DNA from: Ferruginibacter sp.
GTDB taxonomy: Bacteria; Bacteroidota; Bacteroidia; Chitinophagales; Chitinophagaceae
Direction of reading: 5' to 3'
Assembly: GCA_028288705.1 (NCBI GenBank)
Contig: JAQBNH010000003.1
Coordinates: 1-64,000, forward strand
Length of the DNA: 64,000 nucleotides
How positions within the stretch are numbered: position 1 is the stretch's first letter; each line of letters begins with the position of its first letter. Shown one piece after another: positions 45,159-54,319 of this stretch. A program made the position numbers and the translations under genes. The notes beneath the pieces were generated by a model that saw only the letters and a program-made list of their open reading frames with translations, made no database searches and was not told the DNA's origin.

Positions 45159-45295
45159 CAACAGCCTGCGGTATTTTTAGGAAAGCGATACCCTAATGAA
45201 AGAGCGATGTCCCAATAAATACGGCCAATACTTTGCGAGCCCTTTGCTGCTTCGCACCGTTATAATAAACCCTGCGAGAAACCTACTATAAAAGC

Positions 45296-46750
45296 CTAAT
45301 GATAACTTCCACTCCGTTTCGAATCTTCAAAAAATAATTGCAGGAACGCCCTTTGTTCTACACGCGTGATATGCAGATTGGGATTGGTAATGCTGTTTGT
45401 CAAAAAGCGATCATTCTGGTAGATGAAATGCTCATAGCCGATGCTGAGGTTCTTAAATAACTTTATCGTGAGGTTCGGTTTCAAAATGCCGATCAGGCTG
45501 TTGCCGGGGATACCGTTGTAGGTATGGATGTAATAATAAAAACCTGTGAAGCCAATCGTGGCTTTGTTCCCGATATTAAATGTTTCTTCCAGCTTTCCTT
45601 CAAATCCGCCGCCGAAATTATATTGGCGATAATCGGATGTATCCGGACCGAACCGTGTATTGTTGCCCGCAAAAGGCACCAGCGCCAGGTGAATATTGGA
45701 AAAGATATTCGATGTCCTGCCCACTTTTATCCTCGAGACTAAACCGCCGCCGAACCCGATAGCGCCCACCTGGAAAAGCCGGTTATTGAAGTAATCAAAA
45801 TGCTGGAAGAGGCCGCCCAGCAACCTGCCTTCCTTCATATTTTTCCCGGTGAGGATACCGTAGCCGTTCACATTCCCCAACAGCTTGGCATCATTGCCAT
45901 AGCTCAGCTCGGTGCGAAAACGAAACAGGTCGAACGGCTTGCGCTTCCTGTTCTCAAAGGGACTGCCGTAATCCAGTTGCACATTCGCGATGGCATTGCC
46001 GCTGTACTTTGTGCTGCTGCCGGGTAGGTTCTCCGTGCGGATCAACCCGGCCGAAACGGTGATATTCATCGGCTCTTTCTGGTAGACTTCTGTCGGGGTG
46101 TGGCGCGACATTTTCCCTTGCACCAGCCGGTTCAGACCTCTTGTCGGATTTATCAGTCCGGCTAACAGCTCCCGGAAAAAGCGCTCCCTGCCCCGCGTGC
46201 GGTCATCCAAAATATTCGAGCTGACCCGGTAAATGATCTCACCCAGCATCACGCCGCTGACAGGGGTGTTAATGATGTCGTTGGTAGATGGCCGGGTGTT
46301 CTCACCAAAATATTCCCACATCAGGCTTCCTCCAACTGCATATGGAATGGATTGCCAGAAATTATAGCCATTGGAACGGGCCACATTGAAATAAGTATTC
46401 CCCGTGTGCGGGTGGCCGATAAAATTGGTGCCGAAACGATCCGTATCCCACTCAAAGCCATGCTTTAAATTGTATGCCCAGGTCTTTGTACTGACTCTAG
46501 CCCAATCATAATTAAAAACATAACGCGATGTAGCGAGGTTGAAAGCATTGGTGGTCGTTACCTTCAATGCGGGCACCCACCATTTATATTTCGGGTTGTA
46601 AGCGGGATCATCATTGAGGAGGTCGCCGTAACGATTGTGCAGGCTGTCTGATAGATCGACCCGCGTATGTGTAACGTTAACGACACTGTCCTGGGCATAA
46701 ACATTAAAAAGAAATAGGCTCAAACAGCAGCTAAGTAAAATTTTTCGCAT
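45296..46750 (-). CDS. DUF3943 domain-containing outer-membrane-type protein
   Basis: From ATG 46750 (MRKILLSCCL) the product is 484 aa with a signal peptide ending near VYAQD. It has the DUF3943 hallmark region: NYDWARVSTKTWAYNLKHGF, then FIGHPHTGNTYFNVARSNGY, then SLMWEYFGENTRPSTNDI. Many beta strands follow to the end, suggesting a barrel or lipocalin-like envelope protein. Function of the family is unknown. An earlier in-frame start adds 20 residues that would bury the signal peptide. It is a single gene flanked by dispersed repeats. Confidence 0.85.
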   Translation of the reverse strand: MRKILLSCCLSLFLFNVYAQDSVVNVTHTRVDLSDSLHNRYGDLLNDDPAYNPKYKWWVPALKVTTTNAFNLATSRYVFNYDWARVSTKTWAYNLKHGFEWDTDRFGTNFIGHPHTGNTYFNVARSNGYNFWQSIPYAVGGSLMWEYFGENTRPSTNDIINTPVSGVMLGEIIYRVSSNILDDRTRGRERFFRELLAGLINPTRGLNRLVQGKMSRHTPTEVYQKEPMNITVSAGLIRTENLPGSSTKYSGNAIANVQLDYGSPFENRKRKPFDLFRFRTELSYGNDAKLLGNVNGYGILTGKNMKEGRLLGGLFQHFDYFNNRLFQVGAIGFGGGLVSRIKVGRTSNIFSNIHLALVPFAGNNTRFGPDTSDYRQYNFGGGFEGKLEETFNIGNKATIGFTGFYYYIHTYNGIPGNSLIGILKPNLTIKLFKNLSIGYEHFIYQNDRFLTNSITNPNLHITRVEQRAFLQLFFEDSKRSGSYH

Positions 46751-46806
46751 GTGAAATGATTGGGTTGCGGAAACTGTTGCAGCAACTGTGCCGGATTTGT
46801 AATTAA

Positions 46807-46938
46807 CCACAGAGTTTTTTCGCCACTAAGACGCTAAAACGCAAAGACTTTACCACAGAGGAAACAGAGTTTTCTCACGGAGTTTCACAGAGTTTTTTTA
46901 GCTACAAAGGCGCTAAAACAGAAAGAAACACAAAGAGG
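46807..46938 (+). repeat. Dispersed CGCCAC/CACAGAG repeat, copy 2
   Basis: CCACAGAG, then TTCGCCACTAAGACGCTAA, AACGCAAAG, further CACAGAG units, and GGCGCTAAAACAG with ACACAAAGAGG. Same direction as copy 1, and it occupies the upstream region of the DUF3943 gene. Confidence 0.65.
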
Positions 46939-47012
46939 ATTGGCCATAGATAATGGCGTTGGTCGGGAGACCAGACGGCGGCGGCCTTTTTTTACTTTTT
47001 ACTTTTAAATTT

Positions 47013-47909
47013 TTACTTTTTAATCGCCCGATACCCCGCGCGCACGGGCCATCCCTTTTTCTCCGAATACACTGCAATGAAGCAGGCACCGTAATACATA
47101 ATGAAGGAGGTGTAGAAGACAAACAACAAGACGAGCACCAGCGAGCCACCCGTGCCATAAAGGATGCCGATATTCCCTTTTAACAACAAGGTTCGCAACA
47201 ACACGCGGCCGGCGCTGAATAAGATCCCCGTGAGCAATCCGCCCATCAGGCATGCCTTCCAGCGGGGAATGGCATCAGCTAAATAATGAAACAGGATAAC
47301 AAACCAGGCAGAAACGATCAGCACGGAGCTGAGTTCGCCAAACAATATATTGAAATAAAACCGGCTGCCACCTAATAAGCCTTCTACATACTCACCGCCA
47401 ATGGCACGCATACTTTTTAATAGAAGATCGGCAAAAAATAAAATGCCGACGAAGAGGATTACGCCGAATGATTTCGCACGCGAACGTAAACCAACGACGA
47501 TGCCCGCATGATCTTTTATCCGCACTTTCCAGATATCATCCAAAGAATCTTTGATTACAGAGAACAAGGTTGTAGCCACAAAAATTAAAAACAAAAAGCC
47601 AAAGACGATCACATACCAGCTATGACTGAATCCGCGGATGCTCCGGATCACCTGCCGCACCTGCTCTGCACCATCCGTTCCCAGGTTATGCCCGATGTTT
47701 TCGATGAGGCCGCGGCCAACTTCACGCGGACTTAAAAACAAGCCGAACATTTGTGCGAGAATGAACACGATCGGTGGTAGTGCAAAGCTGGTAAAGAATG
47801 CTGTTGCACCTGCCATACGCAGCGGATCGTTCTTCCGCAACATGCGCAACGCAGGCAGCAGGCTACCGAAAAATGGATGGCGGTCTGGCTGGGCTGCTAC
47901 AGTATTCAT
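47013..47909 (-). CDS. YihY/virulence factor BrkB family membrane protein
   Basis: This 298-aa protein has six TM helices and the YihY pattern: MAGATAFFTSFALPPIVFIL near the N-terminus, TTLFSVIKDSLDDIWKV in the middle, and GLLTGILFSAGRVLL and FVFYTSFIMYYGACF near the end. Members were once called RNase BN by mistake; they are inner-membrane proteins of uncertain transport role. It is in a monocistronic setting between repeat-filled gaps. Confidence 0.9.
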   Translation of the reverse strand: MNTVAAQPDRHPFFGSLLPALRMLRKNDPLRMAGATAFFTSFALPPIVFILAQMFGLFLSPREVGRGLIENIGHNLGTDGAEQVRQVIRSIRGFSHSWYVIVFGFLFLIFVATTLFSVIKDSLDDIWKVRIKDHAGIVVGLRSRAKSFGVILFVGILFFADLLLKSMRAIGGEYVEGLLGGSRFYFNILFGELSSVLIVSAWFVILFHYLADAIPRWKACLMGGLLTGILFSAGRVLLRTLLLKGNIGILYGTGGSLVLVLLFVFYTSFIMYYGACFIAVYSEKKGWPVRAGYRAIKK

Positions 47910-47982
47910 GACTGCAAGATAATTCTAAAATGTTCTGCAGGAAAAGGGATTACCGTCTACACCGATATTTTAGCGGGCAATC

Positions 47983-48378
47983 TTATTTATGCTGTTTGCC
48001 CTCATGATGCAGCGGCGCGGGCTTCGGCGTTAAGAACGCAAACAGCAGACATAAAATCCCGACGATGATATTCAGGTATGCCACGGCATTATTCACATTG
48101 AAAAAACGCACGATTAAGGCATCAGCACCCGGGATAAAATACAGGATCCCGACAGCCAGCAAAAGCATGCCGACGTAGAGACAGAATTTTCGGGCATGAT
48201 TGCGCAGGCCTGTATAGATCCCGGTGAACCCGAGAATCAGGTGAATCGAAGCATGCAGGATATTCGTGCTGAATATGCCAAAAACAAGCGGATCAAACAT
48301 TCCCCAGAATCCTTCGATGACTAAAAAAATCCCCAAGACAACGGCAAAAATATTAACGGCAGATAGTGGCTTTGACAT
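47983..48378 (-). CDS. DUF4383-like small membrane protein
   Basis: From ATG 48378 (MSKPLSAVNI) the product is 131 aa with four TM helices. NILHASIHLILGFTGIYTGL in the second helix resembles the conserved HLxxG motif of DUF4383 proteins. A His-rich tail (LHHEGKQHK) closes it. An in-frame start 51 bp upstream runs into repeat DNA and is not favoured. Function is unknown. It lies 73 bp upstream of the YihY-family gene in the same direction. Confidence 0.7.
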   Translation of the reverse strand: MSKPLSAVNIFAVVLGIFLVIEGFWGMFDPLVFGIFSTNILHASIHLILGFTGIYTGLRNHARKFCLYVGMLLLAVGILYFIPGADALIVRFFNVNNAVAYLNIIVGILCLLFAFLTPKPAPLHHEGKQHK

Positions 48379-48460
48379 AATTTTTTTATTAGAGTAGTTT
48401 AGTAGACGATGGACAAGTAAGGTAGGCAAATTAAAAATTCAAAAGTAAAAAAGTAAAACA

Positions 48461-48540
48461 GTTGAATAGTTGAATAGTTGATTGGTTGATTGGTTGAAAG
48501 GTTGAAAAGTTGATTGGTTGAAAACTTGAAAAGTTAGCGG
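48461..48540. repeat. Octamer repeat tract GTTGAWTR
   Basis: Ten successive units of exactly 8 bp start with GTTGA or a close variant (GTTGAATA, GTTGATTG, GTTGAAAG, GTTGAAAA, CTTGAAAA and so on). The 8-bp period is not a multiple of three, so it is not coding. Further tracts lie at 48847, 49744, 50408, 58050 and 62731. Confidence 0.7.
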
Positions 48541-48545
48541 GTTAG

Positions 48546-48698
48546 CTCTGTGGACTCTGTAACCAAACTTCTTTGTGCTTTTTTGCGTTTTACTGTCTTG
48601 GTGGCGAAAAAAAACTCTGCGTACTCTGTGTCAAACTCCTTTTCCTCTGTGGTAAAAAATCCTGTGTTTCTTTGCGTTTTAGCGTCTTAGTGGCGAAA
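48546..48698 (-). repeat. Dispersed CGCCAC/CACAGAG repeat, copy 3
   Basis: The same family in reverse: CTCTGTGG units, TGCGTTTTACTGTCTTGGTGGCG, and a second TGCGTTTTAGCGTCTTAGTGG end. The two halves look like two fused copies. It lies upstream of the DUF4383-like gene. Confidence 0.65.
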
Positions 48699-48890
48699 TA
48701 CTCGAGGAACAGGTCGGCAAAGGGAGAATTAATTCGTGAATTGCTGTTCGAAACGCTACGAATGCAGGATGACCAGTTCAATTGGTGGTTGGTGAAAAAC
48801 ACCAACCACGGCGGCGGTGTACTTCATTGAAAAGTGAAAAGTCAAACCAGTTGATTGATTGAAATGTTGAAAAGTCAGCCGGCTCAAAAA

Positions 48891-49036
48891 TTCTGTGAAC
48901 TCCCAGCAAAACTTCCTGTATGTTGTGGACAACCTTCTTAGTGTTTCTTTGTGTTTTAGTGGCGAAAAAAACTCTGTGAAACTCCTTGAGTAAACTCTTT
49001 TAACTCTGTGGTAAAACCTTTTTTCGTGGCGAAAAG
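48891..49036 (-). repeat. Dispersed CGCCAC/CACAGAG repeat, copy 4
   Basis: Reverse orientation, with TTAGTGTTTCTTTGTGTTTT, AGTGGCGAAAAAAACTCTGTG and a last TTTTCGTGGCG. It is preceded by a short octamer tract (48847-48878), so both repeat families share this gap. The gap 48379-49081 holds nothing else recognisable. Confidence 0.6.
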
Positions 49037-49081
49037 AAATCCTTGCACGCTTCCCATCAAACAGGTATCTTGGAAGCATAA

Positions 49082-49393
49082 ATGTCACAAACTGCTCCTA
49101 CCGGCATAATGAGAAAATACCTGGAACCAATCACCTGGTTGACTCCCTTAATTTTTCTTTTTTTTATGGACAGCAGTTCATCGGCACCATCGTTCTGTTT
49201 TTTCAAATGGATTGGTTTCCATCATTGCCCCGGCTGCGGCATCGGCCACGCGATCCATCAGGCCCTGCACCTGCAGTTTTACCGATCTTTCCAGGAACAT
49301 CTTTTAGGAATACCCGCAACCGTGATACTGATTCATCAAATTATAAAACCTTTTATCAAACCCAAATACCAAACGACCCGCTATGGACAATGA
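49082..49393 (+). CDS. DUF2752 domain-containing protein
   Basis: This 103-aa protein has an N-terminal TM helix (about 18-32) and the DUF2752 signature CPGCGIGHAIHQALH (about 52-66), then a second hydrophobic stretch near 75-90. The CPGCG motif could bind metal or form a disulfide. Function is unknown. It overlaps the TM2 gene by 11 bp, a pairing that often recurs in Bacteroidota. A later ATG at codon 10 could also serve as start. Confidence 0.82.
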   Translation: MSQTAPTGIMRKYLEPITWLTPLIFLFFMDSSSSAPSFCFFKWIGFHHCPGCGIGHAIHQALHLQFYRSFQEHLLGIPATVILIHQIIKPFIKPKYQTTRYGQ

Positions 49394-49751
49394 ACAAATG
49401 TTTATGATGCTGCCCGGCATGCAACCCGAAGAACTGGCGCTGATCCGCGACCTCACGAGAAATATGAACGACAGTCAGCAACGGCAGTTCTACAGCCTCT
49501 ACCAGTCTCGCCGCAAAGACCAGCAAACACTGATGATCCTCGCGATCCTTGGCTTTTTTGGCTTCGCCGGCATCCACCGTTTCGTGGTAGGAGATATCGG
49601 TATGGGTATCCTTTATTTATTCACCGGCGGCCTTTGCCTGATCGGTACGATCGTGGATATGGTCAACATCAAACAAATCGCCGCCGACTTTAACCAACGC
49701 CAGGCAATGGAGACGATCAGGTTGATGAAGGTTGGTTCTCTGGTTGGATAG
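49383..49751 (+). CDS. TM2 domain-containing protein
   Basis: This 122-aa protein has a cytosolic helical N-terminus and a TM2 domain (about 50-96), two helices with the conserved FGFAGIHRFVVGDIGMGILY and LCLIGTIVDMV. TM2 proteins are small membrane proteins of unknown role. Its last residues (KVGSLVG) run into the octamer repeat DNA that follows, so the C-terminus may have been shaped by a repeat insertion. Confidence 0.85.
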   Translation: MDNEQMFMMLPGMQPEELALIRDLTRNMNDSQQRQFYSLYQSRRKDQQTLMILAILGFFGFAGIHRFVVGDIGMGILYLFTGGLCLIGTIVDMVNIKQIAADFNQRQAMETIRLMKVGSLVG

Positions 49752-50479
49752 TTGATTAGTTGGTTAGGGTATACGTTGACTGGGAATTTGTAATTAGGAA
49801 TTGGGTGTGGAGGCTGTTGATTGGCTGAATAGTTGATTAGTGGAGCGGCCTGCTGGTTTAGCGGGATTAGAGATTGGGAATTGGTAATTAGGAATTGGGT
49901 GGGCAGGCAGTTGATTGGTTGAATAGTTGATTGGTTGAGCGGCGGGCTGGTTTGGTGGAATTCGTAATTAGGAATTGGGCGTGGAGGTGGTTCATTGGTT
50001 GAATAGTTGATTAGTTGAGACTCGTGCTGGTCAGTGGGATTAGTAATTAGTAATTTGGTGTGGAGTATTTAATTTAGGGGGGAATTATTATTCGGGAATA
50101 GGAAATTAGGAATTAGGTGTAGCATCATCAATAATTTAGAAAGGCTTTTGATAGGATCAGTAATTGGGAAATGGGTGCTGGATCCAGAACGATGCCTGAT
50201 CATTTAAGTGTGTAATTTTTATTTACGAACTGAACAGTAAACTGCTTTGGGTTTACACACTCGTCAGAAATCAGTCGATAGGTTCGACCAATTCCTAATT
50301 ACCAATTCCTGATTTCCAAGTCATTTTAGCGCTTCCGACTAATCAACCATTCAACCAATAAACCCTTCCCACCCAATTCCCAATTCCTAATTACTTTTAT
50401 CGCTTCCCCAACCATTCAACTATTCAACCATTCAACTATTCAACTATTCAACCACACAACTACCCAACTAACCAAACAA
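49744..50479. repeat. Composite repeat block of octamers and heptamers in opposing orientation
   Basis: The left part (to about 50060) has octamers reading GTTGATTG/GTTGAATA on the plus strand, mixed with 7-bp units AATTRGG (AATTTGT, AATTAGG, AATTGGG). The right part (50300-50479) has the same two families in reverse, with octamers TCAACTAT/TCAACCAT from 50408. Plus-strand and minus-strand blocks face each other across about 250 bp of unique DNA. No gene was seen in this 790-bp gap. Confidence 0.7.
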
Positions 50480-50484
50480 TCCAT

Positions 50485-50492
50485 TATTTTTG
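50485..50492 (+). promoter_or_regulatory. Possible -7 promoter box
   Basis: TATTTTTG fits TAnnTTTG and lies 49 bp before the preferred start of the response regulator gene, directly behind the repeat block. No -33 TTG was found at the usual spacing. Confidence 0.3.
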
Positions 50493-50541
50493 ACCCATTC
50501 TAATGCTGGACCTTTTCAGCACTAAAACTAAAACAACCCTT

Positions 50542-51705
50542 ATGCCGCATATCCTGATAATAGATGATGAAAAAGCGATCCGCAAAACCCTCACGGAAAT
50601 CCTGGGCTTTGAAGGATATAAAATTGATGAGGCCGGCGATGGGGAAGAAGGGCTGAAAAAATTCGGCGAAAGAACTTATGATATCGTGCTCTGCGATATC
50701 AAGATGCCGAAACTGGATGGCATTGAATTTTTAGAAAAAGCAAAACAGATCAACGCCGACACGCCAATCATCATGATCAGCGGTCATGGTAATATTGACA
50801 CGGCTGTAGAAGCGGTGAAAAAAGGCGCCTTTGATTATATCAGCAAACCGCCAGACCTGAACCGTTTACTCATCACCTTACGCAATGCGATGGAAAAACA
50901 GGACCTGGTTGCAGAAACAAAAAAGCTGAAACGTAAAGCCAGCAAGGTGCAGCAGATGGTAGGTGAGAGTGCAGCCATTCAGAAAATTAAAGACACGGTG
51001 GAGAAAGTGGCGCCCACAGAAGCGCGTGTACTCATCACCGGGGAAAATGGCGTGGGCAAAGAACTGGTTGCCCGCTGGATCCATGAAAAAAGCAGTCGCA
51101 GTGCCGGGCCAATGGTAGAGGTGAACTGTGCGGCCATTCCCGGCGAACTCATAGAAAGCGAATTGTTCGGTCATGAAAAAGGCTCCTTTACCTCCGCGAT
51201 CAAACAACGCATCGGTAAATTTGAACAAGCCAATGGCGGTACCTTATTCCTGGATGAGATCGGGGATATGAGCCTGAACGCACAAGCGAAAGTGCTCCGT
51301 GCCCTGCAGGAAGGAAAGATCACAAGGGTTGGTGCGGATAAAGACATTAATGTGGATGTGCGCGTGATTGCGGCGACCAATAAAGATTTGTTGAAAGAAG
51401 TAGACGATAAAACGTTCCGCCTCGATCTCTATCATCGCCTGGGGGTGATCATCATTCATGTGCCTTCTCTGAACGAACGCAACGATGATATCCCGCATCT
51501 CGTAAATTATTTCCTGGAACTCGTGGCTGCAGAATATGGCCAGCCGGTGAAGACGATGGAGCCGGAAGCCATGGGCGCCCTGGAGAAATACGACTGGACG
51601 GGAAACATCCGGGAACTGCGGAACGTGGTAGAACGCCTGATCATCTTATCCGGAAAAACCATCAGCCTGGAAGATGTGAATACCTACGTGCTGCCTAAAT
51701 CTTAA
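50542..51705 (+). CDS. NtrC-like response regulator without Fis domain
   Basis: From ATG 50542 (MPHILIIDDE) the product is 387 aa. The receiver domain has D52 (IVLCDIKMP), and the AAA+ domain has Walker A GENGVGKE (167-174) and Walker B LFLDEIGD (235-242). The GAFTGA loop reads GSFTSA (214-219), and the protein ends after the lid helices (NTYVLPKS) with no DNA-binding domain. Classical sigma54 activators need both features, so this protein may work differently, for example by protein contact. No kinase gene is adjacent. An in-frame ATG 39 bp upstream is possible but adds a non-conserved extension. Confidence 0.9.
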   Translation: MPHILIIDDEKAIRKTLTEILGFEGYKIDEAGDGEEGLKKFGERTYDIVLCDIKMPKLDGIEFLEKAKQINADTPIIMISGHGNIDTAVEAVKKGAFDYISKPPDLNRLLITLRNAMEKQDLVAETKKLKRKASKVQQMVGESAAIQKIKDTVEKVAPTEARVLITGENGVGKELVARWIHEKSSRSAGPMVEVNCAAIPGELIESELFGHEKGSFTSAIKQRIGKFEQANGGTLFLDEIGDMSLNAQAKVLRALQEGKITRVGADKDINVDVRVIAATNKDLLKEVDDKTFRLDLYHRLGVIIIHVPSLNERNDDIPHLVNYFLELVAAEYGQPVKTMEPEAMGALEKYDWTGNIRELRNVVERLIILSGKTISLEDVNTYVLPKS

Positions 51706-51800
51706 CGGCGGGGTTGTTAAAATAATGTTTATGCTACACGGTAATGCGCGCACGCTGTAACAATTATCTTTTCACCGCATCTAACTTGGCATGGGTTAAC

Positions 51801-51808
51801 TACTTTTG
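51801..51808 (+). promoter_or_regulatory. Possible -7 promoter box of lepB
   Basis: TACTTTTG fits TAnnTTTG and ends 19 bp before the lepB start. A TTG lies only 12 bp upstream of it, too near for a standard -33 element, so only the -7 part is supported. Confidence 0.35.
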
Positions 51809-51827
51809 TGCCCTTTAAATCTACTAT

Positions 51828-53327
51828 ATGAGTATTGGCTGGATCATTATTATTGTTGCGACGCTTCTCTGGCATATCGGCCTCTACGGGATGTTTAAAA
51901 AAGCCGGTATCGAAGGCTGGAAAGCTTTTATACCTTTCTACAACACCTGGTGCATGGTGGAAAAAATGGAGCTGAAACGCATCTGGTTCTTCCTGCAGTT
52001 TATCCCGATCGCAGGGCAGTTCATTACAATCTGGATCCTGATCAAGTTCGTGGAGCATTTCGGCAGGTTCAGTTTCCTGCATCATGTCGCGACTGTATTC
52101 GTGCCTTTTATTTATTTGCCTTACCTCGGTTTTTCACCAAACGAAAAATACGCAGGTAAGCTCGTCGTAAATAATTACCAGAAATCTACCGCACGCGAAT
52201 GGATAGACGCTGCGGCTTTTGCGATCGTTGCGGCCACGATCATCCGCACGTTTGTCTTCGAGGCCTATACGATCCCGACACCGTCAATGGAAAAGACCTT
52301 GCTCGTGAACGACTTCCTGTTCGTAAGCAAATTCAGCTATGGACCGCGCATTCCGAATACACCTTTGTCGATGCCTTTCGTGCACCATACCATGCCTTTC
52401 TCTACCGGCAAATCTTATTCTGAAGCTATCAAAATTCCTTACACGCGCTGGCTCAAAACACCGGTGAAAAGAAATGATGTGGTGGTTTTCAATTTCCCGG
52501 TGAATGATACGTTGATCAACGATGAAGAAAATTTCGGTAGCCGCAAGACCTATTACCAGGCGATCCGGGAGATGGGCAGGGAAGCGGTCTGGAATAATTT
52601 CGGCGATAAGATCATTACGCGCCCGGTGGATAAAAGAGAAAACTTTATTAAACGTTGTGTCGCCATCGGCGGAGATGTATTGCAGGTGGTGAATGGCCAT
52701 GTGCTGATCAATGGCAAGCCGCAGGACGTGTTCCCGCAGTCGCAGCGCTATTACCAGTTGGAAGTTCCTGCAGAAACCTTTCTAGACAATGAACGACTTG
52801 CAGCCATGGGGATTCATATCCGTGAAGAGCAGGGCGACAAAGCGCAATTGAAATCCAATGTGTACCTGGTGAATATCACCAATGAAGAAAAAGCGCATTT
52901 GACATTACCTGCAGGCTTTAAACTCTCAGACTACATTATGGAGCCTGATAACCAGTTGTTCCCTTATTATGATACCGCTTCGCATTGGTCAGCCGATAAT
53001 TACGGGCCGATCATGATCCCGAAGAAAGGTGCCACGATCGCGTTAACAGCCGATAACCTGGTTCGTTACCAGCGTTGTATTGAAGTGTATGAAGGCAATA
53101 CCCTGGAAATGCGTGGAACGCAGGTATTCATCAACGGGCAGGCAGCTACTTCCTATACTTTTAAAATGGATTATTTCTGGATGATGGGAGATAACAGGCA
53201 CAACTCGTTGGATAGCCGTTACTGGGGCTTTGTGCCGGAAGATCATATCGTTGGGAAGGCTTCCCTGATCTGGTTTAGCTGGGAAAAAGCGCCGCGCTGG
53301 AAGAGGTTGTTTAACCAGATAAAATAA
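51828..53327 (+). CDS. lepB: Signal peptidase I
   Basis: The 499-aa enzyme has an N-terminal membrane domain of three helices (about 1-105, a DUF5684-like region) fused before the peptidase. The S26 catalytic part starts with a TM helix (about 124-147) and has S153 in PTPSMEKTL and K275 in NFIKRCVAIGGD as the Ser-Lys pair. The closing GDNRHNSLDSRYWGFV box is also present. It removes signal peptides from exported proteins at the inner membrane. Bacteroidota LepB proteins are long because of an insertion between the catalytic boxes, also seen here. It is probably essential. Confidence 0.93.
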   Translation: MSIGWIIIIVATLLWHIGLYGMFKKAGIEGWKAFIPFYNTWCMVEKMELKRIWFFLQFIPIAGQFITIWILIKFVEHFGRFSFLHHVATVFVPFIYLPYLGFSPNEKYAGKLVVNNYQKSTAREWIDAAAFAIVAATIIRTFVFEAYTIPTPSMEKTLLVNDFLFVSKFSYGPRIPNTPLSMPFVHHTMPFSTGKSYSEAIKIPYTRWLKTPVKRNDVVVFNFPVNDTLINDEENFGSRKTYYQAIREMGREAVWNNFGDKIITRPVDKRENFIKRCVAIGGDVLQVVNGHVLINGKPQDVFPQSQRYYQLEVPAETFLDNERLAAMGIHIREEQGDKAQLKSNVYLVNITNEEKAHLTLPAGFKLSDYIMEPDNQLFPYYDTASHWSADNYGPIMIPKKGATIALTADNLVRYQRCIEVYEGNTLEMRGTQVFINGQAATSYTFKMDYFWMMGDNRHNSLDSRYWGFVPEDHIVGKASLIWFSWEKAPRWKRLFNQIK

Positions 53328-53372
53328 ATTCGTACAGAACAGCAAATAATCGTAATTTCAACAAACGCAAGT

Positions 53373-53405
53373 ATCCTCCCTGTAGCAGTACAGGGAGGAT
53401 TTTTT
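53373..53405 (+). terminator. Rho-independent terminator after lepB
   Basis: ATCCTCCCTGTA pairs perfectly with TACAGGGAGGAT around loop GCAG, followed by five T. It lies 46 bp after the lepB stop. Confidence 0.9.
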
Positions 53406-53440
53406 ATCTGAAATTTTTAATAAAGAACGCTTAGAGAAAG

Positions 53441-53932
53441 ATGAAGAAAGAAGAATTTAAATTTGGTTACGACCTGTATGAAAACATCGACGAATTAAAC
53501 GCCGCGGATGCCGCACTGTTGAAAGCCGCACGCGAAATCACGCAAAAAGCTTACGCACCCTATAGCCATTTTTTAGTGGGAGCCGTTGCCCAGTTACAGA
53601 ATGGCGAAACCGTTTCCGGCACCAACCAGGAAAATGCTTCCTACCCGGTAGGCATATGCGCAGAACGTGTATTGTTGTCTGCAGCTTCAGTGTTACATAC
53701 CAATGTGCCGATCGATACGATCGCCATCAGTTACCACAATACCAATGCAGGCTGGAAAAGTGACCGCCCTGTTTCTCCCTGTGGCATGTGCCGCCAGGCG
53801 CTGCGTGAATACGAAGACCGGATCAACCAGCCGATTCGCCTGATTCTTTCCGGAATGGAAGGCGAGGTGATCGTGCTGGAAAAGGCGAGCCAGTTGCTGC
53901 CGATGTCCTTTGGACCGGGTGATTTGAAGTGA
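53441..53932 (+). CDS. cdd: Cytidine deaminase
   Basis: This 163-aa homotetrameric-type enzyme has zinc ligands C73 (CAE, with catalytic E75), C114 and C117 (PCGMC). The substrate region YSHFLVGA lies at 41-48. It converts cytidine and deoxycytidine to uridine forms in pyrimidine salvage. Length fits the short class. It starts behind the lepB terminator, so it has its own promoter. Confidence 0.92.
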   Translation: MKKEEFKFGYDLYENIDELNAADAALLKAAREITQKAYAPYSHFLVGAVAQLQNGETVSGTNQENASYPVGICAERVLLSAASVLHTNVPIDTIAISYHNTNAGWKSDRPVSPCGMCRQALREYEDRINQPIRLILSGMEGEVIVLEKASQLLPMSFGPGDLK

Positions 53933-53936
53933 TTGT

Positions 53937-54078
53937 TTCGCCACTACGACTGGAAGACAGAAAGAACCACGAAGAAGTTAACCACGTAGTTAATGGAGTA
54001 AAATACGAGTTTCACAGAGTTATTAGGCTAGGTATTAACTACTTGTGCATTTTATTGTTTTAGTTGTCTTTGTGGCGC
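53937..54078 (+). repeat. Dispersed repeat unit with inverted ends, copy 5
   Basis: It begins TTCGCCACTACGACTGGAAG and ends TTTGTGGCGCC, giving imperfect inverted ends. It holds GAAGACAGAAAG, AACCACG and GAGTTTCACAGAGTTA inside. A sister copy follows 79 bp later. Confidence 0.6.
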
Positions 54079-54156
54079 CCCAATACATGATTACTAACTC
54101 GCAGGAAAAGCTCCACCGCCATAGGCCAAAAACTTTCGGCCCTCGTTTGGACTTGT

Positions 54157-54297
54157 TTCGCCTCTAAGGTTGGAAGACAGAAAGACGCACGAAGAATTTA
54201 ACCACGGAATTAATGAAGTAAAATACGAGTTTCACAGAGTTAATATCCTGGATATCAGCAACTTTGTGCATCTTATTTTTTTTGTGCCTTCGTGGCC
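54157..54297 (+). repeat. Dispersed repeat unit with inverted ends, copy 6
   Basis: A tandem sister of copy 5 in the same orientation: TTCGCCTCTAAGGTTGGAAG at the left, CCTTCGTGGCC at the right, sharing TACGAGTTTCACAGAGTTA. The two copies together fill most of the gap 53933-54319. Confidence 0.6.
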
Positions 54298-54319
54298 ATT
54301 CCTTCAACTATTCAACCAG

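Noticed and set aside
48573..48830. Frames inside the repeat-filled gap
   Set aside because: Cys/Phe-rich translations of the CGCCAC/CACAGAG repeat, not genes.
49744..50479. Possible CRISPR array
   Set aside because: Repeated units are 7-8 bp with no spacers of constant length, and no cas gene is near.
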